Below, piece after piece: positions 45,383-53,313 of a DNA stretch of 64,000 nt. A program made the translations under genes and the position numbers. The DNA is taken from the NCBI RefSeq assembly GCF_025148125.1, contig NZ_CP102267.1:921001-985000 (forward strand), read 5' to 3'. Every line of letters starts with the position of its first letter. Position 1 is the stretch's first letter. This DNA comes from Blautia wexlerae DSM 19850. GTDB taxonomy: Bacteria; Bacillota; Clostridia; Lachnospirales; Lachnospiraceae. Under the pieces are notes generated by a model. That model saw only the letters and a program-made list of their open reading frames with translations. It searched no databases and was not told where the DNA came from.

Positions 45383-45814
45383 ATGATAGCTTTAGGATGT
45401 GATCACGGTGGATATGAATTAAAACAGGAGATTAAGAAATATCTGGATGAGAAAGGAATTGAATATAAAGATTATGGATGTGACAGTCTGGATTCCGTAG
45501 ATTATCCGGTATATGCAAAGAAGGTTGCACATGCAATTCTTGACGGCGAATGTGAGAAGGGAATCCTGATCTGCGGAACAGGTATCGGAATTTCCATTAC
45601 AGCAAACAAGTTTAAAGGAATCAGAGCTGCAGTCTGCACAGATTGTTTTACAGCAGAGGCTACAAGACTTCACAATGATGCCAATATCCTTGCACTTGGC
45701 GGAAGAGTGGTAGGACCTGGGCTGGCATTGAAGATTGTGGATACATTTTTGAATACACCGTTTTCCAACGATGAGAGACATATCAGAAGAATTAATCAGA
45801 TAGAGACTGAATAA
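45383..45814 (+). CDS. rpiB: Ribose 5-phosphate isomerase B
   Basis: 143 residues, standard for RpiB/LacAB. ALGCDHGGYELK at the N-terminus, the catalytic Cys in ILICGTGIGISITANK and NILALGGRVVG are diagnostic. It interconverts ribose 5-phosphate and ribulose 5-phosphate in the cytoplasm. CAGGAGGA precedes the ATG. It is in the same direction as sua5, with a 137-base gap. Confidence 0.94.
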   Translation: MIALGCDHGGYELKQEIKKYLDEKGIEYKDYGCDSLDSVDYPVYAKKVAHAILDGECEKGILICGTGIGISITANKFKGIRAAVCTDCFTAEATRLHNDANILALGGRVVGPGLALKIVDTFLNTPFSNDERHIRRINQIETE

Positions 45815-45859
45815 GCCATAAAATAAGAAAACTGATAAAACAGCCAGAGCCTGCATGAT

Positions 45860-45902
45860 TATAGTAATTCTCTCACATGTATGATGAATGAGGGTTGCCG
45901 TA
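45860..45902. repeat. Family 1 palindromic repeat
   Basis: TATAGTAATTCTC and GAGGGTTGCCGTA pair as RNA, with G-U pairs at the changed positions, across a 17-base loop. Confidence 0.7.
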
Positions 45903-45948
45903 GAGTAAAGTGTTAAGTTCTGGCTGTGTCAGTTATAAGCAGATAATG

Positions 45949-45975
45949 GTTACTGTTCGTTCCGTTCACAGTAAC
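45949..45975. repeat. Family 2 repeat, short 27-bp form
   Basis: GTTACTGTTCGTTCCGTTCACAGTAAC, one base different from the copy at 32843. Confidence 0.78.
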
Positions 45976-46038
45976 AGACAATGTGCTGATTTTATGAAGC
46001 GGATGAAGGGTGAAGTATGTGAAGGGGAGGTTTGAGAA

Positions 46039-46530
46039 ATGGATGCAAATCATAAACGCACAGATTATTTATCATGGGATGAATATTTTATGGGAGTTGC
46101 CATGATGTCAGGGATGCGTTCCAAGGATCCGAATTCTCAGGTAGGAGCCTGTATTGTGAGTGAGGATAATAAAATCCTGTCCATGGGCTATAATGGTTTT
46201 CCAAAGGGCTGTTCAGATGATGAATTTCCATGGGCGAGAGAGGGTGACAGTCTTCATACGAAATATTTTTATGTGACCCACAGTGAGCTGAATGCGATCC
46301 TTAATTACAGGGGAGGAAGTCTGGAAGGTGCAAAGCTTTATGTTTCCCTTTTTCCATGTAATGAATGTGCCAAGGCAATTATTCAGGCAGGTATTAAGAC
46401 GATTGTCTATGACTGCGATAAATATGCAGACACGCCGGCAGTGCTCGCTTCCAAGAGAATGCTGGATGCAGCCGGGGTCCGTTATTATAAATATAACCGG
46501 ACAGGACGTAAGATTACAATAGAAGTGTGA
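46039..46530 (+). CDS. dCMP deaminase family protein (ComEB-like)
   Basis: 163 residues. The zinc deaminase motifs are HSELNAIL (His and catalytic Glu) and PCNECAKAI (two Cys). DPNSQVGACIV and MGYNGFPKGC are typical of the dCMP/ComEB group. It deaminates dCMP to dUMP for thymidylate synthesis. GGGGAGG precedes the ATG. A family 2 fragment begins at the base directly after the stop. Confidence 0.9.
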   Translation: MDANHKRTDYLSWDEYFMGVAMMSGMRSKDPNSQVGACIVSEDNKILSMGYNGFPKGCSDDEFPWAREGDSLHTKYFYVTHSELNAILNYRGGSLEGAKLYVSLFPCNECAKAIIQAGIKTIVYDCDKYADTPAVLASKRMLDAAGVRYYKYNRTGRKITIEV

Positions 46531-46585
46531 TTTTGGCATATTCATGCCAAAACACCTCGCGGAATAGTGGTGTGTGAACAGTAAC
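46531..46585. repeat. Family 2 repeat, half copy
   Basis: TTTTGGCAT/ATGCCAAAA hairpin, CACCTCGCGG and a GTGAACAGTAAC end; the other half is missing where it abuts the deaminase stop codon. The hairpin may act as the gene's terminator. Confidence 0.8.
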
Positions 46586-46595
46586 GATTTTACTC

Positions 46596-46624
46596 TTGAC
46601 ACATCAATTTATTTCAAATAAAAT
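46596..46624 (+). promoter_or_regulatory. Strong promoter of the proS T-box transcript
   Basis: A perfect TTGACA and TAAAAT are 17 bases apart, with the predicted start near 46631. Confidence 0.78.
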
Positions 46625-46630
46625 ATAACC

Positions 46631-46910
46631 AAATGCGAAATATATACAGCGATGAAGAGAATAGTACATAAGGAGCAATCCCAGAGAAGAGTCCCGGAGA
46701 ACAGCCGGTTGGCTGTGAAACAGTGGTGGAAGGATTCTGTGCGTGAATTATGGAACCGGCCTCGGAGCTCCGTACAATTGAAGTACGGCGTTTTTCCTGC
46801 GTTATCGGAAGAAGAGCGAGCAATGTGCAGGCATTTGGGCACAGTGCTAATTAGGGTGGTACCGCCGAAGCCTTTCGGTCCCTTGTGAGGGATGCTGGGC
46901 TTCTTTTTTC
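46631..46910 (+). promoter_or_regulatory. T-box riboswitch controlling proS
   Basis: The hallmark TTAGGGTGGTACCGC lies at 46851-46865. It is preceded by a long stem I region (GATGAAGAG then AGTACATAAGGAG) and followed by the terminator stem GAAGCC/GGGCTTC with TTTTTT (46867-46909). Uncharged tRNA binding the specifier and the T-box bulge favours the antiterminator and turns on proS. Candidate proline specifiers (CCG, CCT) lie near 46756-46762, but the loop was not folded. Confidence 0.92.
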
Positions 46911-47083
46911 GTTTTTTATAATATGACATATTTTGCCGGATTATAAAAAAGCAGATTTTTGTACTGTGAAGCAGATAGGGAAATTTATTTATAGAAGAAA
47001 AATAAGAAGAATATGCATTCCGCCGCGACTATATCCTGATGCGCTTTCAGGATCAACATATCACATAAAAAGGAGAAACAATT

Positions 47084-48523
47084 ATGGCAAACAATAAGAA
47101 ACTGGTAGAAGCCATCACATCCATGGAAGAGGATTTCGCCCAGTGGTATACCGACGTTGTAAAGAAAGCTGAACTCTGCGGTTATACCAGCGTAAAAGGC
47201 TGCATGGCAATCAAACCTGCAGGATATGCAATCTGGGAAAATATCCAGCACGAACTGGACAGAAGATTTAAAGAGACTGGCGTACAGAATGTGTACATGC
47301 CAATCTTTATTCCGGAATCTCTTCTTCAGAAAGAGAAAGATCATGTAGAAGGATTTGCACCTGAGGTTGCATGGGTAACTCATGGTGGTCTGGATCCACT
47401 TCAGGAGCGTCTGTGTGTACGTCCCACATCAGAGACATTATTCTGTGATTTCTATGCAAAAGAAATCCAGTCCCACAGAGATCTGCCGAAGGTATACAAT
47501 CAGTGGTGTTCTGTAGTGCGCTGGGAAAAGACAACACGTCCGTTCCTTCGTTCACGTGAGTTCTTATGGCAGGAAGGCCATACAGCTCATGCTACAGCCG
47601 AGGAAGCAGAAGAACGTACTATCCAGATGCTGAACCTGTATGCAGATTTCTGCGAGGAAGTACTTGCAATCCCGGTTATCAAGGGACAGAAAACAGATAA
47701 GGAGAAATTCTCCGGTGCAGAAGCTACTTATACAATTGAATCCCTGATGCATGATGGAAAAGCTCTTCAGTCCGGTACAAGCCATAACTTTGGCGATGGA
47801 TTTGCAAGAGCATTCGGCATCCAGTATACAGATAAAGAAAATAAACTTCAGTATGTACATCAGACATCCTGGGGCATGACAACACGTATGATCGGTGCAA
47901 TCATCATGGTACATGGTGATAACAGCGGTCTGGTACTGCCTCCGAGAATCGCTCCTGTACAGGCAGTGATCATCCCGATCCAGCAGAGAAAAGAGGGCGT
48001 TCTTGAGAAAGCAGATGAGATGTTTGCAGCATTAAAGGCAGCAGGAGTCCGCGTAAAAGTAGACGACACAGACAAGAGCCCGGGATTCAAATTCGCAGAG
48101 CAGGAAATGCGTGGTATTCCGATCCGTATCGAGTGCGGCCCGAAGGATATCGAGAATGGTCAGGCTGTGATCTGCCGTCGTGATACAAGAGAGAAATATA
48201 CTGTTACATTTGATGAGCTTGTGGAGAAAGTACAGGAAATCCTGGAAACAATCCAGAAAGATATGCTGGAGCGTGCACGTAAGCACAGAGATTCCCATAC
48301 TTATGTTGCTACAAACTATGAAGAATTCAAAGATACTATTGTTAACAAACCAGGTTTCGTAAAAGCTATGTGGTGCGGTGACCGCGCATGTGAGGACAAG
48401 ATTAAAGAGGATGTTCAGGCTACATCCAGATGTATGCCGTTTGAGCAGGAACACTTAAGTGATGTTTGCGTATGCTGTGGAAAACCTGCCAAGAAGATGG
48501 TTTACTGGGGAAGAGCATACTAA
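47084..48523 (+). CDS. proS: Prolyl-tRNA synthetase, archaeal/eukaryotic-like type
   Basis: 479 residues, without the editing insertion of long bacterial ProS. Class II motifs: [10 protein letters not shown], then RPTSETLFC and [16 protein letters not shown], then [17 protein letters not shown]. The C-terminal zinc-binding-like domain has paired cysteines (CGDRAC, then VCVCCG) and ends WGRAY. It charges tRNA-Pro in the cytoplasm. AAAAGGAG precedes the ATG and the T-box leader lies upstream. Confidence 0.95.
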   Translation: MANNKKLVEAITSMEEDFAQWYTDVVKKAELCGYTSVKGCMAIKPAGYAIWENIQHELDRRFKETGVQNVYMPIFIPESLLQKEKDHVEGFAPEVAWVTHGGLDPLQERLCVRPTSETLFCDFYAKEIQSHRDLPKVYNQWCSVVRWEKTTRPFLRSREFLWQEGHTAHATAEEAEERTIQMLNLYADFCEEVLAIPVIKGQKTDKEKFSGAEATYTIESLMHDGKALQSGTSHNFGDGFARAFGIQYTDKENKLQYVHQTSWGMTTRMIGAIIMVHGDNSGLVLPPRIAPVQAVIIPIQQRKEGVLEKADEMFAALKAAGVRVKVDDTDKSPGFKFAEQEMRGIPIRIECGPKDIENGQAVICRRDTREKYTVTFDELVEKVQEILETIQKDMLERARKHRDSHTYVATNYEEFKDTIVNKPGFVKAMWCGDRACEDKIKEDVQATSRCMPFEQEHLSDVCVCCGKPAKKMVYWGRAY

Positions 48524-48540
48524 TCAATAAGAAAATAAAG

Positions 48541-48576
48541 AAAACCGGCAGCAGAGATATCTGAGTGCCGGTTTTC
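48541..48576 (+). terminator. Terminator of proS
   Basis: AAAACCGGCA and TGCCGGTTTT pair perfectly, with a short T run. Confidence 0.85.
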
Positions 48577-48614
48577 GGGGTTAAGAATAAATAGAAGAAG
48601 ATAAGGATGGTCAT

Positions 48615-49940
48615 ATGATTCTGGAAATACCGAAAAACGCGGAAACAATTTTGCATATACTGGAAAAAGCAGGCTATGAAGCCTATGTGGTAGGCGGCTG
48701 TGTGCGTGATTCCATTCTGGGACGGAGCCCGGATGACTGGGACATCACCACATCCGCAAAGCCGGAGCAGGTCAAGGCTTTGTTTCACAGAACAGTGGAT
48801 ACAGGTCTGCAGCATGGAACAGTGACTGTTCTTATGGAAAAAGAAGGATATGAGGTCACGACTTATCGTGTAGATGGTGAGTACGAGGACGGCAGACATC
48901 CCAAAGAGGTCACCTTTACAGCAAGCCTTAAGGAAGACCTGAAACGCCGGGATTTCACCATCAATGCAATGGCATACAATCCTTCTTCAGGACTGGTGGA
49001 CCTTTTCGGCGGACTGGAGGATATTGAGAGAAAAATCATCCGCTGTGTGGGAGATCCGCTGGAGCGTTTTACAGAGGATGCACTGCGGATCATGCGTGCA
49101 GTCCGTTTCAGTGCGCAGTTGGGCTTTGCCATTGAAGAAGAGACTCGTAAGGCACTGAAGGTTCTGGCACCGAATCTGAAGCGTGTCAGCGCAGAGCGGA
49201 TTCAGGTAGAGCTTGTGAAGCTTCTGATGTCTCCTCATCCGGATTATCTCAGGGTGGCTTATGAAGCCGGGATCACAGCTGAATTTCTTCCGGAGTTTGA
49301 TGCATGTATGACAACATCTCAGAATACGCCGCACCACTGTTACACAGTAGGAGAGCATATCCTGCACAGTCTCTGTCATGTACGTGCAGATAAAGTTCTC
49401 AGGATTACCATGCTGCTTCATGACATTGGAAAGCCGGTTGTCCGGAAAACAGATGAGAATGGAAGAGATCATTTCAAGATGCATGGGATTGCGGGAGAAA
49501 AGATGGCTGCACAGATCCTGCGCAGGCTGAAATTCGATAATGATACGATCCGCAAGGTAACCCGTCTGGTAAAATGGCATGATGACAGACCGGAGGGAAT
49601 GACAAAGGCAGTGCGCAGGGCAGTGAACCGTATCGGTGAGGATCTTTTCCCATATTATCTGGAAGTGCAGCAGGCAGATATGCTGGCACAGAGTGATTAC
49701 AGACGCACAGAGAAGCAGGAACGTCTGGATAAGGTGAAAGAGGCTTATGAGACGATCATTAATGAACATCAGTGTGTATCTTTAAAAACTCTGGCAGTGA
49801 CAGGGAAAGATCTGATTGAAGCCGGTTATAAGCCGGGTCGTGAGATAGGAGAAACGCTGAACCGTCTGCTGGAAGTAGTACTTGTCGATCCACAGAAGAA
49901 TCAGAAAGAGATATTATTGGGTCTGCTTGATGAGAAATAG
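48615..49940 (+). CDS. cca: CCA tRNA nucleotidyltransferase
   Basis: 441 residues. The polymerase head has GGCVRDSILGRSPDDWDITT with the DxD metal site and RRDFTINAMAYN. The neck and body follow, then an HD domain (MLLHDIGKP). It adds or repairs the 3' CCA of tRNAs. This matters here because the tRNA-Tyr gene in this window does not encode CCA. A poly(A) polymerase of the same family is the alternative. Confidence 0.92.
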   Translation: MILEIPKNAETILHILEKAGYEAYVVGGCVRDSILGRSPDDWDITTSAKPEQVKALFHRTVDTGLQHGTVTVLMEKEGYEVTTYRVDGEYEDGRHPKEVTFTASLKEDLKRRDFTINAMAYNPSSGLVDLFGGLEDIERKIIRCVGDPLERFTEDALRIMRAVRFSAQLGFAIEEETRKALKVLAPNLKRVSAERIQVELVKLLMSPHPDYLRVAYEAGITAEFLPEFDACMTTSQNTPHHCYTVGEHILHSLCHVRADKVLRITMLLHDIGKPVVRKTDENGRDHFKMHGIAGEKMAAQILRRLKFDNDTIRKVTRLVKWHDDRPEGMTKAVRRAVNRIGEDLFPYYLEVQQADMLAQSDYRRTEKQERLDKVKEAYETIINEHQCVSLKTLAVTGKDLIEAGYKPGREIGETLNRLLEVVLVDPQKNQKEILLGLLDEK

Positions 49941-49986
49941 TGCAGTTTTATGGAATTGTCAGTATATTAGAATATAGTAAATAACT

Positions 49987-50017
49987 AAAATCCGGGGGTA
50001 TATCCACCGGATTTTCT
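49987..50017 (+). terminator. Terminator of cca
   Basis: AAAATCCGG and CCGGATTTT pair perfectly around GGGTATATCCA, then TCTT. Confidence 0.78.
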
Positions 50018-50057
50018 TCATATGTATAGAAAGAATTAAGATGATTAAGAGGGGGAT

Positions 50058-51077
50058 ATGTCATTGTATGATTACGGACTTGGCACTTTGGCTCAGTATG
50101 AGCTGACAGCAGACCGTTCTGCAAGGACAAGAGGAGCTTTACTCTGCTATACAGCTCAGGGACTTCTGATCCTGAGGGAATTTCACGGTTCTGAAAAAAA
50201 GCTGGAAAAACAGCAGGAGCTTTTGATGAGACTTCAGGAAAATGGTATAAATACCGATTATTTTCTGCGGAATAATCAGGAAAGTCTGGTCAGCAAAGAT
50301 AAAACTGAACAAAGGTTTACACTCCAGCACTGGTATGAAGGAAAAGAGTGTGACACAAAATCCCGGGAAGATATTTTAAAAAGTGTCCGGACACTGGCAA
50401 GGTTACATATTTTAATGAAAATGGAACCTGTGGAGGAATACAGGGAAAGATCTCTCAGGGAGGAATATCTCCGGCATAATCAGGAGCTTCGTAAGATACG
50501 AAAATTTATACGGAATAAAGGAGCATCCAATGTATTTGAGAAAAATTATCTGGCAAGTGTGGAGCAGTTTCTTGAGAGGGCACAGTATGCAGTAAGGCTT
50601 CTGGATGAGACGGATTATGATGATCTCAGGGACAGGGCATGGCGGGAAGGACAGGTATGTCATGGAGAATATAATCAGCATAATGTTCTGATGCTGAAAG
50701 GTGATCACTTTGGGACAGCAGTTACAAATTTTGGTCACTGGAGTTTTGATATTCAGGTAGCAGATTTGTATCGTTTTATGAGAAAAATACTGGAGAAATA
50801 TAACTGGAATCTGGAACTGGCAGGGGAAATGCTCAGGGAATATCATAAAATCCGTTCAATCTCGGCAGAAGAGTGGAAAAATCTGCGTGTACGTTTCACT
50901 TATCCTGAAAAATACTGGAAACTGGCAAATTATTATTATTCACACAAAAAGGTGTGGATTTCAGAGAAAAATGTGGAAAAGCTTCAGAATCTTATCAGAC
51001 AGAGAGAAATCTGGGAGAATTTTGCAGAGGAATGTTTCAGGGATTATCCTCGTTACTGTTCACTCCGTTCACAGTAA
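50058..51077 (+). CDS. CotS family spore coat protein (kinase-like fold)
   Basis: 339 residues with an aminoglycoside-phosphotransferase-like fold: CHGEYNQHNVLM is the catalytic-loop region and a DIQVADLYRFM stretch follows, as in CotS/YutH coat proteins. These associate with the spore coat; kinase activity is doubtful because the loop Asp is replaced by Glu. The last eight codons and the TAA come from a family 2 repeat that starts at 51052, so the original C-terminus has been replaced or trimmed. GAGGGGGA lies before the ATG. Confidence 0.82.
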   Translation: MSLYDYGLGTLAQYELTADRSARTRGALLCYTAQGLLILREFHGSEKKLEKQQELLMRLQENGINTDYFLRNNQESLVSKDKTEQRFTLQHWYEGKECDTKSREDILKSVRTLARLHILMKMEPVEEYRERSLREEYLRHNQELRKIRKFIRNKGASNVFEKNYLASVEQFLERAQYAVRLLDETDYDDLRDRAWREGQVCHGEYNQHNVLMLKGDHFGTAVTNFGHWSFDIQVADLYRFMRKILEKYNWNLELAGEMLREYHKIRSISAEEWKNLRVRFTYPEKYWKLANYYYSHKKVWISEKNVEKLQNLIRQREIWENFAEECFRDYPRYCSLRSQ

Positions 51078-51194
51078 CGTAGCCAAAATTCATTCCAGAT
51101 TGCCTGCGGCAATGGAATTTTGGCTTGTATGTCTCGGGATTTTGGCATATTCATGCCAAAACACCTCGCGGGATAGTGGTGTGTGAACAGTAAC
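51052..51194. repeat. Family 2 modular palindromic repeat overlapping the cotS end
   Basis: It begins with the 27-bp short form (51052-51078), then an AGCCAAAATTC...GAATTTTGGCT hairpin with an ATTGCC/GGCAAT tip, then TTTTGGCAT/ATGCCAAAA, CACCTCGCGGGATA and the GTGAACAGTAAC end. The module order is inverted relative to 20332-20473. Confidence 0.9.
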
Positions 51195-51234
51195 TTATCC
51201 TCAGTAACACAGAGCTGAACAGTTACGAAAAACC

Positions 51235-51263
51235 TTGACAATATGGGAAAAAAGGTATATATA
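51235..51263 (+). promoter_or_regulatory. Promoter of the HU gene
   Basis: A perfect TTGACA and TATATA are 17 bases apart, about 70 bases before the HU start. Confidence 0.72.
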
Positions 51264-51335
51264 TAGAGGATAGAGCTCTGTCGCTTTTGGCAGATGCCAC
51301 CAAACAAGAAAGAGATCATTAGAGGAGGAAACACC

Positions 51336-51614
51336 ATGAATAAAACAGAATTAGTAGCAGCTATGGCGAAAGAGACAAACTTATCCAAGAAGGACGTAGA
51401 AGACGTTCTGAAATCTTTCGTTGATGTCGTTTCTAAAGAACTGAAAAATGGCGGAAAAATCCAGTTAGTAGGATTTGGTACATTTGAAGTAAGTGAAAGA
51501 GCTGCTCGCGAGGGAAGAAATCCTCAAACTGGTGAAACTATGAAAATCGAAGCTTCTAAATCACCGAAATTCAAAGCTGGAAAAGCATTAAAAGATATGG
51601 TTAACGGTAAATAA
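51336..51614 (+). CDS. hup: HU family DNA-binding protein
   Basis: 92 residues starting MNKTELVAAMAKETNLSKKD, with the conserved GFGTFEV and the DNA-binding arm (REGRNPQTGETMKI). The ATG at 51336 has GAGGAGG upstream. HU dimers bend and compact DNA. It has its own promoter and a terminator at 51630, so it is separate from the sporulation genes that follow. Confidence 0.96.
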   Translation: MNKTELVAAMAKETNLSKKDVEDVLKSFVDVVSKELKNGGKIQLVGFGTFEVSERAAREGRNPQTGETMKIEASKSPKFKAGKALKDMVNGK

Positions 51615-51629
51615 TAAAGGCGATAACCG

Positions 51630-51653
51630 GGGGAACGAAAGTTCCCCTTTTTT
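51630..51653 (+). terminator. Terminator of the HU gene
   Basis: GGGGAAC-GAAA-GTTCCCC followed by TTTTTT. Confidence 0.92.
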
Positions 51654-51712
51654 GATACTCCGGCGGAGTAATTCGTGAGTATCCATTTAGAGAACATTTA
51701 CAGGAGCAGAAT

Positions 51713-51952
51713 ATGAGATTAGATAAATACTTAAAGGTGTCACGTCTGATCAAACGCCGTACAGTGGCAAACGAAGCATGTGATGCAGGAAGAGTTCTTG
51801 TCAACGATAAGCCTGCCAAGGCATCTGTACAGGTAAAGACGGGAGATACTATTGAAATCCAGTTCGGAAGTAAGAACGTCAAAGTAGAAGTACTGGATGT
51901 AAAAGAAACTGTCAAAAAAGAAGATGTAGAGAGTATGTACAAATATCTTTGA
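51713..51952 (+). CDS. rqcP: S4-domain RNA-binding protein RqcP
   Basis: 79 residues, nearly all an S4 domain (MRLDKYLKVSRLIKRRTVANE, then GRVLVNDKPAKASVQVKTGD). This is the YabO/RqcP protein, which helps RqcH add alanine tails to stalled nascent chains on 50S subunits. Its place directly before yabP-yabQ-divIC is conserved in Firmicutes. AGGAGC lies before the ATG. Confidence 0.9.
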   Translation: MRLDKYLKVSRLIKRRTVANEACDAGRVLVNDKPAKASVQVKTGDTIEIQFGSKNVKVEVLDVKETVKKEDVESMYKYL

Positions 51953-52108
51953 TTCCGGATGGTAATTTGCAGCTTTTGGCATTTATGCAGTGGGAACATA
52001 TAAATTTTTAACATTTTATTGTCTATTTCCATTTTCCGGCACATAAACTACTGATAAGTAACAGATTGGCAGGTCATAGTTTCCGGAGGCTGTGACCGGG
52101 AGGCGTCT

Positions 52109-52390
52109 GTGGAAGAGAAGAAGATACTTTCAACTCACAGCCTGATGCTGGAAAACCGTCAGAACGGGAGAATTACCGGGGTAAAGGATATTAAATCCTT
52201 TGATGAAAAAGAAATCCTGCTTTTTACACAGGCAGGGAAACTTGTAATAAAGGGAGAACAGCTTCATGTGAAGCAGCTTGATCTGGAAAAGGGAGAAGTA
52301 GATCTGGAAGGAAAAGTGGACAGTCTTACTTATCTGTCAAAGAATACAGATAACAGGGATGAATCCTTATTTAAAAGGATGTTCCGGTGA
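52109..52390 (+). CDS. yabP: Sporulation protein YabP
   Basis: 93 residues with a GTG start set by GGGAGG at 52098-52103. HSLMLENRQNGRITGVKDIKS and the later QLDLEKGEVDLEGKVDSLTY are typical of YabP. It is a sporulation protein expressed in the mother cell in Bacillus, of unclear molecular function. It is followed after three bases by yabQ. Confidence 0.92.
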   Translation: MEEKKILSTHSLMLENRQNGRITGVKDIKSFDEKEILLFTQAGKLVIKGEQLHVKQLDLEKGEVDLEGKVDSLTYLSKNTDNRDESLFKRMFR

Positions 52391-52393
52391 GAG

Positions 52394-52852
52394 ATGAGTA
52401 CATTTATTCATCATGAATTATTTCTGCTGCTTCGGACAATAGCTGTGGGTGCTGTTCTCCTTTTGTGTTATGATCTGCTGGTTGCATTCAGGAATATTTT
52501 TGCACATTCGGATAAAGCTGTCGGAACGGAAGATATTTTGTACTGGCTTTGTTGTGCCTTTTTTGTTTTTTCGGAGATTTACAGGAACAATGAAGGGATC
52601 CTGCGTTTTTTTATGGTTTTAGGCTTTTTATCCGGAGCGTATATCTGCAACAGGGTCCTCGGAGATATTTTTGTAAAATGCTGTACGAAACTTATGGAGA
52701 TTCCTGTAATAATTATTAAATTTTTGATAAAATGGTTGCTATTTCCGGTCAAAAGATGTAAACTTCTGTGGTATAAAGCGTATAAATGTGCTAAAAAAGG
52801 AAGGCTGGCAAATTGGGCAATTCTAATAAAAGGAAGAAAAAAAAGAAAGTAG
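52394..52852 (+). CDS. yabQ: Spore cortex biosynthesis protein YabQ
   Basis: 152 residues with four predicted membrane helices (for example LLLRTIAVGAVLLLCYDLLVAFR) and a basic C-terminal tail. YabQ is a mother-cell membrane protein needed for cortex formation in Bacillus. Its 3' end overlaps divIC by 40 bases in another frame. Confidence 0.9.
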   Translation: MSTFIHHELFLLLRTIAVGAVLLLCYDLLVAFRNIFAHSDKAVGTEDILYWLCCAFFVFSEIYRNNEGILRFFMVLGFLSGAYICNRVLGDIFVKCCTKLMEIPVIIIKFLIKWLLFPVKRCKLLWYKAYKCAKKGRLANWAILIKGRKKRK

Positions 52853-53127
52853 GGTATAACTCTCTTGGAATGATTGCGATTGCGCTGGTTGTTTTAGTCC
52901 TTCTGGGAGGACTTATGCTAGAAAGTAATGACCTCAAGGAACGCCTCACAGGATATGATGCTAAGGCCGCCACTCTTCAGCAACAGATTGAAGATGAGCA
53001 GACACGTACAGAAGAAATTGATAAATTAAAGAAATATATGGAGACAGACGAATATGCAGAAGAGATTGCCAGAGAGAAACTGGGACTTGTGAAGGACAAT
53101 GAGACTGTTTTTAAGAAACAGCAGTAA
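52813..53127 (+). CDS. divIC: Septum formation initiator (DivIC/FtsB-like)
   Basis: 104 residues with a TTG start at 52813 supported by GGAAGG about eight bases upstream and by the basic cytoplasmic tail it provides (NKRKKKKK). One membrane helix (about residues 18-38) is followed by a coiled coil (LQQQIEDEQTRTEEIDKLKK) and the family block EYAEEIAREKLGLVKDNE. It joins FtsL and DivIB in the divisome. The 40-base overlap with yabQ suggests coupled translation. A shorter form from the ATG at 52870 would lose the basic tail. Confidence 0.88.
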   Translation: MGNSNKRKKKKKVGYNSLGMIAIALVVLVLLGGLMLESNDLKERLTGYDAKAATLQQQIEDEQTRTEEIDKLKKYMETDEYAEEIAREKLGLVKDNETVFKKQQ

Positions 53128-53313
53128 TAAATGTCGAAAACTTTTGCGAAGGATTCGTCTGCGTTTGACAGATATTTCAGAAACCCTTCCATATAATATC
53201 TGTAACTGTTTAGTACTTTGTGAAAGAGAGGACTGTTGAACAGTTATTGAGATTCTCTGATAAAAATGCAGTAGTCTGCTATATACAGAGAATGAATAAG
53301 GGGAGGGGAGAAT

